A program made the position numbers and the translations under genes. The notes beneath the pieces are model-generated. The model saw only the letters and a program-made list of their open reading frames with translations. It made no database searches and was not told the DNA's origin. Positions 12,876-19,018 of a stretch of DNA of 30,965 bases are shown here, piece by piece (within the stretch, counting starts at the first letter, position 1; every line of letters starts with the position of its first letter). The stretch spans positions 1 through 30,965 of the IMG/VR virus record IMGVR_UViG_3300043774_000446; one strand, given 5' to 3'. The DNA comes from a virus.

Positions 12876-13106
12876 TTATTTGTTGTTGATGTATTCCATT
12901 ATCCATAGGGCAATCATTCGAATGGTGATGATCCCTAGCGCAAGAGTCCCCAACATAAACGACGCTTGGACGTAAGAGTTGATGGGGCGACTGACGATTT
13001 CGCCAGTTAGATTTCCTAATAGCACTGTGATTGTAAGTGCTACGGCTATGTCTAGCAGCGATGGGAATTCCATGCGTAGACGGATGGTTTGGTATAGCTT
13101 TTTCAT
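12876..13106 (-). CDS. Small multi-pass membrane protein
   Basis: A 76-residue protein with two to three hydrophobic segments (LLDIAVALTITVLLGNLTGEI, about 17-37, and SFMLGTLALGIITIRMIALWIM, about 49-70) and a basic N-terminus (MKKLYQTIRLRM). No family is recognised. It is the first gene after the variant junction at 13107-13153 and directly precedes the SPFH gene, so a membrane role together with it is plausible. Confidence 0.72.
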   Translation of the reverse strand: MKKLYQTIRLRMEFPSLLDIAVALTITVLLGNLTGEIVSRPINSYVQASFMLGTLALGIITIRMIALWIMEYINNK

Positions 13107-13153
13107 ATATCTTTTATTCAGTAGTTACACATAGTTTTATAGAGTTATTAACA
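13107..13153 (-). promoter_or_regulatory. Variant junction lacking the TATACTATA block
   Basis: This intergenic stretch retains the distal GTTAATAAC (13151-13143) near the end of the upstream gene, but not the TTGGTTAATTTTATACTATA block. Instead it reads CTCTATAAAACTATGTG and then A-rich sequence up to the ATG at 13106. A similar CTCATAAAAC variant is found at 29020-29078. It may be a different promoter class; support is only the shared layout. Confidence 0.4.
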
Positions 13154-13762
13154 GGAAAGACTCTCTGGTAGGTAGAGCAGAGTTGGGTTCTTCTTTTGAA
13201 TGTCCGGAACAGCGCCGTACACTTCCATCTTCTTGTTGAACTCCAAGACATCGAACCTCTTGGTGATGAAGTGGTAACCGTTCTTGGTTGGAATGACCGC
13301 GATGATCTTTGGTCCGTCAGGCCTGATTCCATCGATGATGTGTGCTGCTCGGTGAACCTCGATCTCGTCTTTGGTATCAATGTCAACGATCCATCTTTTC
13401 TCGTTGGTTTTGAGTTGGCCAACCACAGAGTCGAACAATCCTTTTTGATTGGTCTGACCGTTGCGGATCCTTTCAGCAAGCGCCACCATCATATTCAGTG
13501 AAACCTCTTGGTGGTTCTGCTTTTGGACGTGTATGTAAGCGCGAGCCTTGAACATTTCGCAAAGTTGTTTGATTTCTTCATAGCGACGTTCCAAGTGGTC
13601 CAGGCTTTCGATGCAATAAGTTTTGATAGTGCGGACTGATTGATGGTTATCGCGTTCGCCTTCGGGCTGGTCCTTCTTGCGCTTAAAGACATAGAGCATG
13701 TAGAAATCTCCAGGTTCGGAGAAGTTCAGCAGAGTCTTGATTTGTTGTATGTTGTCTATCAT
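13148..13762 (-). CDS. Possible archaeo-eukaryotic-primase-like protein
   Basis: A 204-residue protein. Around residue 122, KRWIVDIDTKDE gives a D-x-D after a hydrophobic strand, and near 160, VIPTKNGYHFITKRFD gives a G-x-H strand. The order of D-x-D then a strand with G-H is like motifs I and II of archaeo-eukaryotic primases. A third acidic motif is not clear, and the end NPTLLYLPESLSC carries no obvious catalytic residue. I recall many Bacteroidota phage proteins of this size with the same RAYIH, WI-DID and TKNGYH-IT landmarks, without a proven function. The gene overlaps the upstream gene as ATGA and is the last in the unit starting at 14753. Confidence 0.55.
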   Translation of the reverse strand: MIDNIQQIKTLLNFSEPGDFYMLYVFKRKKDQPEGERDNHQSVRTIKTYCIESLDHLERRYEEIKQLCEMFKARAYIHVQKQNHQEVSLNMMVALAERIRNGQTNQKGLFDSVVGQLKTNEKRWIVDIDTKDEIEVHRAAHIIDGIRPDGPKIIAVIPTKNGYHFITKRFDVLEFNKKMEVYGAVPDIQKKNPTLLYLPESLSC

Positions 13763-14019
13763 AGTTCTTTTACTTTAGTGTATTCTTCAGGAAACCTATC
13801 ACCCTCCCAGAGGATAGGCTTGCTTAATGCTTCTTTGATGCGGTCCGCCGTCCAGCGTAAGCCTTCCAGACTATCTCCTCCTATCGTGATAGGATTAGCG
13901 GTGTAGCCGTCTGGCTTGCCGTCTTTATCGTAGTAGACTTCATAGACTTCAAAATACATCTCGGTAGTTCCGTCTACATATTTGTGTTCGCTTGCTAGCA
14001 CTCGGTGATTCCAGCTCAT
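13759..14019 (-). CDS. Unknown 86-residue protein
   Basis: Starts MSWNHRVLASEHKYVDGTTEMYFEVYEVYYDKDGKP, that is, strand, turn and strand with E-YF-V-EVYYD-DGKPDGYT, then a helix (SLEGLRWTADRIKEALSKP) and a basic end. The W-HRV-A pattern and the DGKPDGYT turn are common to small phage proteins of unknown role that I have seen. It overlaps its neighbours on both sides as ATGA. Confidence 0.78.
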   Translation of the reverse strand: MSWNHRVLASEHKYVDGTTEMYFEVYEVYYDKDGKPDGYTANPITIGGDSLEGLRWTADRIKEALSKPILWEGDRFPEEYTKVKEL

Positions 14020-14753
14020 AATTCAAAAGTTGGTTTAAGCCACAGTCCTCTATCAAACACCAAGTCCATGAAACCTGGTATGGATTTGCTGTCGACTAGG
14101 TTTAACAATCTTAAAGTTGCAACGGTATCGTGCTTCATCATCTTGAAGAGTTCCTCTCGGATTCTTTCCGCGCTTACCGTGGTCCTGAGTTTGTCCAGGA
14201 TTTCAGGTTGCATCATGGCTAACCAGATTTCATCGGAGATACTGAAGCCTTTGGTGATTTTGAAACGCAATGCTCTCATGATACGAAGCGGGTCGTCCAT
14301 CATAGTCTGCTTGGCAGGTAGTGGAGTGCGGAGCAATCTATTTGCCAAGTCCTTTTGTCCTTCGAACAAGTCGATGAGATCCCCATCTTCAGAAACTGCC
14401 AATGCGTTTAGGGTAAAGTCCCTGCGAACCAAGTCATCCTCCAGAGTTCCGAGAGCCAGGATTGGACGGCGGGTTCCTTCCATGTAGCCAATCTCCTTGC
14501 GTGCCATTACAAAGTCTGCTACCAGTCCTTCATTCGGATCGTTCTTGGGAAACTTTGCACGGATGGTAAAGCATTCCGGAGTAGAGAGGAAGATTTGAAA
14601 GCCACGGTCAGACATCCACTTGTACATGGAGGCAAATCCGTCTTCAACGCTTAGCCTCAAGTCGTCCACCACAAAGGTGAAGTCGATGTCTTTGGAGTCG
14701 ATGCCCAAGATTTCGTCCCTGACGCATCCTCCTACTTTGAAAAGTTGTGGCAT
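14016..14753 (-). CDS. cca: tRNA nucleotidyltransferase (CCA-adding type) without HD domain
   Basis: A 245-residue class II nucleotidyltransferase. Visible: LFKVGGCVRDEILG (motif A start, residues 4-17), KDIDFTFVV with the metal-binding DxD at 22-24, RRDFTLNALAVSEDGDLIDLFEGQKDL (motif B/C), and DDPLRIMRALRFKITKGF (motif D region). These match CCA-adding enzymes and poly(A) polymerases. The bacterial enzyme is about 400 residues and often ends in an HD phosphohydrolase; this one stops after the neck region. It may repair the CCA end of tRNAs damaged by host defence, in step with the RNA-repair genes at 19019-21013, which include a separate HD protein. It is the first gene after cassette 7. Confidence 0.9.
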   Translation of the reverse strand: MPQLFKVGGCVRDEILGIDSKDIDFTFVVDDLRLSVEDGFASMYKWMSDRGFQIFLSTPECFTIRAKFPKNDPNEGLVADFVMARKEIGYMEGTRRPILALGTLEDDLVRRDFTLNALAVSEDGDLIDLFEGQKDLANRLLRTPLPAKQTMMDDPLRIMRALRFKITKGFSISDEIWLAMMQPEILDKLRTTVSAERIREELFKMMKHDTVATLRLLNLVDSKSIPGFMDLVFDRGLWLKPTFEL

Positions 14754-14767
14754 ATTATTTTTAATTT

Positions 14768-14831
14768 GTTAGTATAAAATTAACCAAAAAGGCCGAAAGA
14801 AAAAAATCTTTCGGCCTAAAGTTATTAACAA
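14768..14831 (-). promoter_or_regulatory. Intergenic cassette 7
   Basis: The minus-strand proximal block reads TTGGTTAATTTTATACTAAC (14787-14768), 15 bases before the nucleotidyltransferase ATG. The distal GTTAATAACTTT is at 14831-14818. The centre holds the strongest hairpin of all copies, listed separately. Confidence 0.7.
14790..14817 (-). terminator. Strong hairpin in cassette 7
   Basis: AGGCCGAAAG (14790-14799) and CTTTCGGCCT (14808-14817) pair perfectly over 10 bases with an 8-base loop. On the minus strand the hairpin is followed by TTTTT, giving a standard rho-independent terminator for the bS21 unit, placed immediately before the promoter block of the next unit. Confidence 0.8.
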
Positions 14832-14854
14832 TTTTTAATAGGTTATGAACAAAC

Positions 14855-15052
14855 CTAGTCTTGGGATTCCAGAACCCGCAAGGATTCTCGGTAAGCAGCT
14901 CGCTTGAGAGTATCTCTCCTCTTTACGCATTTCTTCTTGAACTCGGCACGTTCGTGAAGTTCTTTCACGATTCCGACTTTAATGTACTTGCGCTTGTAGA
15001 GTTTCAGGGCTTTTTCTATGTTGCCCTCCCGTTTTACGTCGATGATTAGCAT
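14855..15052 (-). CDS. rpsU: Ribosomal protein bS21
   Basis: A 65-residue bS21 homologue: MLIIDVKREGNIEKALKLYK is the standard beginning (strand, then SIEKALR-FKRK), followed by a basic helix VGIVKELHERAEFKKKC and KRRDTLKRAAYRESL. Length and basic character fit the family. The MLII start and the AAY motif near the end resemble, from memory, the Flavobacteria form. bS21 sits at the 30S platform near the anti-Shine-Dalgarno region, and in Bacteroidota takes part in hiding that region. A phage copy could alter initiation on phage mRNAs. It is the last gene of the unit starting at 17154, followed by the strong hairpin of cassette 7. Confidence 0.93.
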   Translation of the reverse strand: MLIIDVKREGNIEKALKLYKRKYIKVGIVKELHERAEFKKKCVKRRDTLKRAAYRESLRVLESQD

Positions 15053-15064
15053 GTCTTATTTATC

Positions 15065-15442
15065 TTACCACCAGCTGTCGTAGAAAACACGGTCACCTTC
15101 AGCAATTACTTGTCGAGCTTTTTCAACAAATGCCAAGTCTTCGTTGGTTTCTTCATCATTACCTTGTGATTCTCCAAAGAAGAAACCTGATGTGTGAGGC
15201 AATCCTCCGTTGCGAATATCTTCCTCCAGACGATCCAGGTCTTCTGATGTAAGTTCCACTGGATTGCAGTTGAAGTCGCCGTCTCCACCCTTTTCGCGGT
15301 AGAGGCTTTCCATCCACCCATGAAGGTTTGGATGCTTGCGCCAGTACTGGATTTCGCTACAGTTGCTTTGAATTTCATCACTGAAATCTACCGGCTTGCT
15401 AAGTTGTACCGATGTGCGGTACGCATACATGTCTAGTCCCAT
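15065..15442 (-). CDS. Conserved phage protein of unknown function (MGLDMY type)
   Basis: A 125-residue acidic protein starting MGLDMYAYRT. It shows YWRKHPNLHGWMESLYREKGG, FNCNPVELTSEDLDRLEEDI, and LPHTSGFFFGES. I recall this arrangement (MGLDMY, WRKH--LHGWME-L, F-C--V-L--EDL--L, LP-TSGFFFG) from a number of phage and bacterial proteins without known function. The dense set of aromatic and His residues suggests a small folded enzyme or binding protein. It precedes bS21 by 12 bases. Confidence 0.82.
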   Translation of the reverse strand: MGLDMYAYRTSVQLSKPVDFSDEIQSNCSEIQYWRKHPNLHGWMESLYREKGGDGDFNCNPVELTSEDLDRLEEDIRNGGLPHTSGFFFGESQGNDEETNEDLAFVEKARQVIAEGDRVFYDSWW

Positions 15443-15444
15443 AT

Positions 15445-15702
15445 TTAATAAGTGTTTGTGATTTGTCTTGTTACAATGCGGCTGTCCTCTTCTGGACGAG
15501 ATTCAATTCCAAGTGATACTGACTTACCATAGCATTTTGCAACGATGATAGTGTCTCCGTATGTAGGATCGGTTTCAGTGTCAAATCGAACAAAACCAGC
15601 ACCCTCGCATTTTTCGTTGTAGCCAACCATGTCCTTGTGTTGGATTGCGGCCGAGAATACAATTGCACAGCCATTGACGATTACATACTTTACTTCGTTC
15701 AT
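15445..15702 (-). CDS. Unknown 85-residue protein
   Basis: Starts MNEVKYVIVNGCAIVFSAAI and continues HKDMVGYNEKCEGAGFVRFD, TYGDTIIVAKCYGKSVSLGI. The strand-rich pattern with K--CEGAGFV-FD suggests a small beta-barrel-like protein of the kind often seen in phages. Function unknown. It lies 11 bases from the gene before and two bases from the next. Confidence 0.78.
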   Translation of the reverse strand: MNEVKYVIVNGCAIVFSAAIQHKDMVGYNEKCEGAGFVRFDTETDPTYGDTIIVAKCYGKSVSLGIESRPEEDSRIVTRQITNTY

Positions 15703-15713
15703 GTTAATTGTTT

Positions 15714-15968
15714 TTAGATGTCTAAGAGTTCAGTGAATTGCTTTACGTTGACTTTTCCAAAGTAGTAGATGTCCATTGACAAGCCATGAATGATGTTACC
15801 AACCTCATCCTCGTCTTCGTAATCAACATCGGTGCAGCTTCCTACAAGAATGTAGCCAGCCTTGTTGAGCTTTACCAATTCAGGAGTGTCTAGGTAGTCT
15901 CCTCCTTCAAAAACGATCTCATAAATGCCGTTTCCAGTGTCGTTAAGTTTTTCGAGTATGTTATTCAT
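15714..15968 (-). CDS. Unknown acidic 84-residue protein
   Basis: Starts MNNILEKLNDTGNGIYEIVF, acidic throughout (SCTDVDYEDEDEVGNII). Contains short strands (GIYEIVFEGGDYL and AGYILVGSC). No family is recognised. Its ATG overlaps the stop of the PspC gene (TAATG at 15968). Confidence 0.76.
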   Translation of the reverse strand: MNNILEKLNDTGNGIYEIVFEGGDYLDTPELVKLNKAGYILVGSCTDVDYEDEDEVGNIIHGLSMDIYYFGKVNVKQFTELLDI

Positions 15969-16159
15969 TATGCTTGTTTTGGTTCTTTACTTGATGCAAT
16001 CCACAAGGTTACATAGATCCAGAATGAGACTGAACCTAGAAACCAGGTGAGGAAGAATGCCACCCGCCACAGGACAGGATCAATTCCAGTATAGTCGCCG
16101 AGTCCACCACAGACTCCGCCAATGACGTTGCTCGTTCTTGAGCGATAGAATCTTTTCAT
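15968..16159 (-). CDS. PspC-domain membrane protein
   Basis: A 63-residue protein that is nearly all PspC domain: MKRFYRSRTSNVIGGVCGGLGDYTGIDPVLWRVAFFL, where GVCGGL-DY-GIDP-L-RV-F is the family signature, followed by a membrane segment (VAFFLTWFLGSVSFWIYVTLWI). PspC proteins sense or respond to inner-membrane stress and can block phage-shock responses or toxin action. A phage copy could adjust envelope stress during infection, which is inference. Overlaps neighbours at both ends as TAATG. Confidence 0.9.
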   Translation of the reverse strand: MKRFYRSRTSNVIGGVCGGLGDYTGIDPVLWRVAFFLTWFLGSVSFWIYVTLWIASSKEPKQA

Positions 16160-16707
16160 TATAGTTCTTTTGCTATGTTTTCAATAATGCTCATTAGCTG
16201 AGCGTTTGGTTCTTTACCTTTTTCCATTGCCTCGATCTCAGCCTTGAACTTCTCAGAAACATTGGCAAGTTTACCGGTCTTCATTCCGTCGAAAAACTTG
16301 ATGATGCTTTCCGGAGCCTTGAATTCAATGTAGGCGTAAGTGCAGTCGAAGTCGTCGTCATAGTCGGTGATGTGCAACGGGTGGTTTTCCAATAGATCAA
16401 AAACATATTGGTAGTGCTCGCGGTTGCCACCGCCATTACGAGTGTAGAGTATGATCTTTGGTTCAGAGCCTTCAGTGTGTTCGTAGTAGATGTCACGGAA
16501 ACGACCGGTTGGATAGTAGCCAATTTCTTTGGCTTCCTTCATCAAGGCTTGGCCGCCTTCGCTGTATAGATCAAGTTCTCCCCAATCATCAGATAACTCA
16601 TTGAAACGTTCTTCCCAGTTTTCGGGTGCCTGGTTTTCAAGGTTAAGTGCAGCCATCAAAATTGGAGTAGCTGGATTTTGTCCGAAGAGCATATTGTATA
16701 GACTCAT
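16159..16707 (-). CDS. Conserved phage protein of unknown function
   Basis: A 182-residue acidic protein starting MSLYNMLFGQNPATPILMAAL. It contains RFRDIYYEHTEGSEPKIILYTRNGGGNREHY, NHPLHITDYDDDFDCTYAYIEF and a helical C-terminal part. The landmarks SLYN-LFG, Y-RNGGGNREHY and D-D-DFD-TY-Y-EF are shared, as I remember, with many phage proteins of unknown function. Possibly it binds metal through the Asp cluster. It is followed by the PspC gene with a TAATG overlap. Confidence 0.85.
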   Translation of the reverse strand: MSLYNMLFGQNPATPILMAALNLENQAPENWEERFNELSDDWGELDLYSEGGQALMKEAKEIGYYPTGRFRDIYYEHTEGSEPKIILYTRNGGGNREHYQYVFDLLENHPLHITDYDDDFDCTYAYIEFKAPESIIKFFDGMKTGKLANVSEKFKAEIEAMEKGKEPNAQLMSIIENIAKEL

Positions 16708-16718
16708 ATTTGATAAAT

Positions 16719-16874
16719 TTAGAATGTTATGTGGTCAATTGCCAATTCACCGGTTGGCTTGCCGTCTTTTGTGATTTCATAGTTAGGGTCCATGCCGCTA
16801 ATCATAACGTGTGAGATTAAGTCTCCTAAGCTCGGGAATTGTGCTGTGTAGTAAGAGCAGTTTAATGAATACAT
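16719..16874 (-). CDS. Small unknown protein, 51 residues
   Basis: An uninterrupted frame from ATG 16874 to TAA 16719 fills the gap between two clear genes. The product begins MYSLNCSYYTAQFPSLGDLI and ends in GELAIDHITF. ATG follows the upstream stop by one base (TAATATG-like spacing). Content is normal for this genome, with a plausible amphipathic stretch. Some similarity to other short phage proteins with SLGDLI-HV-ISGMDP-YEIT-DGK, as I recall. Function unknown. Confidence 0.72.
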   Translation of the reverse strand: MYSLNCSYYTAQFPSLGDLISHVMISGMDPNYEITKDGKPTGELAIDHITF

Positions 16875-16875
16875 A

Positions 16876-17154
16876 TTAGAGAGATTTAAGTGCTTTAATA
16901 CGATTGGCTAAGGTAGTGGCCTGGCTAGCTAATTCAGCGTTACGAGGGTTTTTGAATGCAGCAAAAAGCATGTCGATGTTTCCTGAAGCAGCGCCGCCGA
17001 TATTGGCATCGATCCATTTACAGAATTCGAGTAGTACTTGAGCATCGCGAGCATATAGTTTTTCTTCTACAAAATAGTAACCTTGAGTAAAAGAACCTAA
17101 GGTCCCAGCCCCGTGAAGAAGTAATGCTTTAGCGTAGTTCGGTAGTTTGTTCAT
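16876..17154 (-). CDS. Small unknown helical protein
   Basis: A 92-residue helical protein, MNKLPNYAKALLLHGAGTLG onward, with LLEFCKWIDANIGGAASGNI and a C-terminal part FAAFKNPRNAELASQATTLANRIKALKSL. No family is recognised. It is the first gene after cassette 8, and its ATG lies 16 bases past the promoter block. Confidence 0.76.
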   Translation of the reverse strand: MNKLPNYAKALLLHGAGTLGSFTQGYYFVEEKLYARDAQVLLEFCKWIDANIGGAASGNIDMLFAAFKNPRNAELASQATTLANRIKALKSL

Positions 17155-17169
17155 ATTTGATTAATTAAT

Positions 17170-17233
17170 TATAGTATAAAATTAACCAAAAGTTTTCAAA
17201 GTAGAAAACATTTTGGCAAAAAGTTATTAACAA
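17170..17233 (-). promoter_or_regulatory. Intergenic cassette 8
   Basis: The minus-strand proximal block TTGGTTAATTTTATACTATA is at 17189-17170; the distal GTTAATAACTTT at 17233-17220. A long hairpin lies between, listed separately. It serves the unit that ends with bS21. Confidence 0.7.
17186..17216 (-). terminator. Hairpin in cassette 8, probable terminator
   Basis: CCAAAAGTTTTC (17186-17197) pairs with GAAAAC-A-TTTTGG (17204-17216) over 12 base pairs with a single bulged base and a 6-base loop. On the minus strand it follows the gene ending at 17236 and leads into TTAATTTTAT. Although AT-rich, it is the longest stem among the cassettes. Confidence 0.6.
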
Positions 17234-17235
17234 TT

Positions 17236-17496
17236 TTACTCTTTTACAATTCCTAAGTTAGCCATCATTTTAGCGCCTACTCTACGGATTGCAGTTCTGG
17301 CGTCGTGTATTTCTTGCATCTCAGCGCGAGTCAGTTCAACGATGCCGATTTGACCATAGACCTTTGATTTTAGTTCTTCCGATATCTTTGCCATATCGAA
17401 TACTACTTCATTTGCAGATGAACTAATTGCTGATGGATTGGCCCACCCTGCAGAGTTGTGCAAGATGTAAATAGGATATGTCTTTGTGTTTGCCAT
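17236..17496 (-). CDS. Small unknown protein, single-gene unit
   Basis: An 86-residue protein, MANTKTYPIYILHNSAGWANPSAI onward, then a helical C-terminal part with RAEMQEIHDARTAIRRVGAK. It stands alone between two cassettes, so it has its own promoter and terminator; this isolation implies separate regulation or high dosage. No family is recognised. Confidence 0.76.
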   Translation of the reverse strand: MANTKTYPIYILHNSAGWANPSAISSSANEVVFDMAKISEELKSKVYGQIGIVELTRAEMQEIHDARTAIRRVGAKMMANLGIVKE

Positions 17497-17511
17497 ATTT
17501 GATTAATTAAT

Positions 17512-17575
17512 TATAGTATAAAAATAACCAATAGTTTCCACATAGAAAAATGTTTTGGCAAAAAGTTATTAACAA
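17512..17575 (-). promoter_or_regulatory. Intergenic cassette 9
   Basis: The minus-strand proximal block is TTGGTTATTTTTATACTATA (17531-17512), the same variant as cassette 6. The distal GTTAATAACTTT is at 17575-17562. CCAA/TTGG and ACAT/ATGT arms allow a weak hairpin between the blocks. It serves the single gene ending at 17236 and follows the glycosyltransferase unit. Confidence 0.65.
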
Positions 17576-17583
17576 TTTGAAAA

Positions 17584-18294
17584 CTATTTCCAGTACCCGT
17601 GATCCTGGCGCATGTATTCTTCGCCTTTCCAGGCAGACATAATCATCAGTTTGAACATGCCAAAGTACCCAGTCTTCTTGAAACGTCGGTCGTCTACCGT
17701 TATGAAATGAGTGGAAACTTTACAGTCTTCCGGAGCGTACTTTCCGGATAGAACCCAATCTTCTCCATGTATCAAGCTTTCATCCCACCCGCCGCGTTTG
17801 CGTATTGCCAATGTACGTGTACCAAAAAATGAGCCGACTGCAAATGGTCGACGCTTAGAAATGATGATGTTAACCTTGTTAAAAAGCCAATATGCAAACG
17901 AACTCATAAGTCCGGAATCGCTACGAAGTTTTGCTCGTACCAATCGATAAGTTCCCAAGTCGTACCAAACACTATAGAGTTGTAGCGGACTTGTGAGCCT
18001 AACATCTGCATCAATAAATAGAACACAGTCAGTGCGAACCTCTTCCAATCCAGCATTTCTGCCACGAGTTACTGAGCCTCCTTCTATTACTTCGATATTA
18101 AGACGATCTTGATATGAGTTGCAAATTTCTACGGTGCGGTCGGTTGATCCTCCGTCGGCAACTATGATGTGTACACCTTTTGAATGATGCTGCTTGGTAA
18201 GATCTTCAAGAAGTCCTCCTATGTAGTTTTCCTCGTTAAAGGCCGGAATTACTACGCTTATGTATTTTTTCAGCTCCACTTTTTCCATCATCAT
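17584..18294 (-). CDS. Family 2 glycosyltransferase
   Basis: From ATG 18294 the product has about 236 residues. It begins MMMEKVELKKYISVVIPAFN, which is the GT2 first strand, followed by EENYIGGLLEDLTKQ, HIIVADGGSTDRTVEIC (nucleotide-binding DGGSTD), GRNAGLEEVRTDCVLFIDADVRL (the DxD motif in DAD), and LIHGEDWVLSGKYAP (the ED-type catalytic region). These features fit a GT-A transferase using a sugar nucleotide. A longer frame from 18387 is less likely, as it lies within the phosphoesterase gene and the A-rich stretch before 18294 suits initiation. The gene overlaps the LpxH-like gene by about 59 bases. A role in modifying host surface glycans or phage DNA is possible; neither is shown. Confidence 0.85.
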   Translation of the reverse strand: MMMEKVELKKYISVVIPAFNEENYIGGLLEDLTKQHHSKGVHIIVADGGSTDRTVEICNSYQDRLNIEVIEGGSVTRGRNAGLEEVRTDCVLFIDADVRLTSPLQLYSVWYDLGTYRLVRAKLRSDSGLMSSFAYWLFNKVNIIISKRRPFAVGSFFGTRTLAIRKRGGWDESLIHGEDWVLSGKYAPEDCKVSTHFITVDDRRFKKTGYFGMFKLMIMSAWKGEEYMRQDHGYWK

Positions 18295-19015
18295 TTTTAT
18301 TGTGTACAGTGATACCATTGGCATCCCATACAAGGTAGCTGTGGTTAACAATCCAATCACCGCAATTGAGGTAACGGATGTTTCCAACTTTTAAGTCTGC
18401 CTCTTTGTGCATATGACCACATATTACAGTGTGGCATTCCTTTTCTTCTGCATACTGGGCCAACGCCTTTTCATACCCAGCAAGAGCTTGATATGTTGAA
18501 ACATAGCCGTCAAACAATTTCTTTCTAAAGTTTTTGCTTCTTTTAGATGCAGGTATTTTTAGACTTCGTTGAACTGCGCCAAACCAATCTCTGACGATTT
18601 TTATCATATCAGCAAAGAAAGTACCGGCCAGAGCTAGTGTTCTGCTTGCATGCATTACACTATCAAATCGGTCTCCGTGGATAATGAGGTGACCCTCAAC
18701 AACAATTTCATCCACAACAACGAGTTTGCCAAAATCCAGTTTCTTATATGAACGCAAAAACTCGTCATGGTTTCCAGTAACATAGACAACTTTAGTGCCT
18801 TCACTGATGAGCCCCAAAATTTTGTTAATCAGCTTAACGTGAGACGACGGCCAATAGTTTTTCTTGGCCAGTAGCCAACCGTCAATGAAGTCTCCTACAA
18901 TATAGAGAGTTTCCGGTAGGTACTCTCCCAGCACGGTGGCAAGCTCACCTGCTTTCGATTCTCTGCTTCCTAAATGGACATCACTAATGAATAGTGCTTT
19001 TACATGCTTTGCCAT
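18236..19015 (-). CDS. Calcineurin-like phosphoesterase, LpxH-like
   Basis: A 259-residue metallophosphoesterase: ISDVHLGS (10-17), YIVGDFIDGWLL (38-49), VTGNHDEF (79-86), IIHGDRFDS, CGHMHKEADLKVGNIRYLNCGDW. Asp, His and Asn residues for two metals are all present. The overall pattern (GDFIDGW, GH-HK----, YLNCGDW) is that of LpxH/YbbF-type UDP-2,3-diacylglucosamine diphosphatases, which act at the inner membrane in lipid A synthesis. It follows the RNA ligase gene and precedes a glycosyltransferase. A surface-lipid role is favoured, but bacterial RNA-repair Pnkp proteins also contain a calcineurin-like phosphatase, so RNA 3'-end healing is an alternative. Confidence 0.88.
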   Translation of the reverse strand: MAKHVKALFISDVHLGSRESKAGELATVLGEYLPETLYIVGDFIDGWLLAKKNYWPSSHVKLINKILGLISEGTKVVYVTGNHDEFLRSYKKLDFGKLVVVDEIVVEGHLIIHGDRFDSVMHASRTLALAGTFFADMIKIVRDWFGAVQRSLKIPASKRSKNFRKKLFDGYVSTYQALAGYEKALAQYAEEKECHTVICGHMHKEADLKVGNIRYLNCGDWIVNHSYLVWDANGITVHNKNDDGKSGAEKIHKRSNSGL

Positions 19016-19018
19016 GTA

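Noticed and set aside
18295-18387. N-terminal extension of the glycosyltransferase
   Set aside because: The extra 31 residues lie inside the phosphoesterase gene, and the glycosyltransferase fold begins just after the triple ATG at 18294, which follows an A-rich leader.
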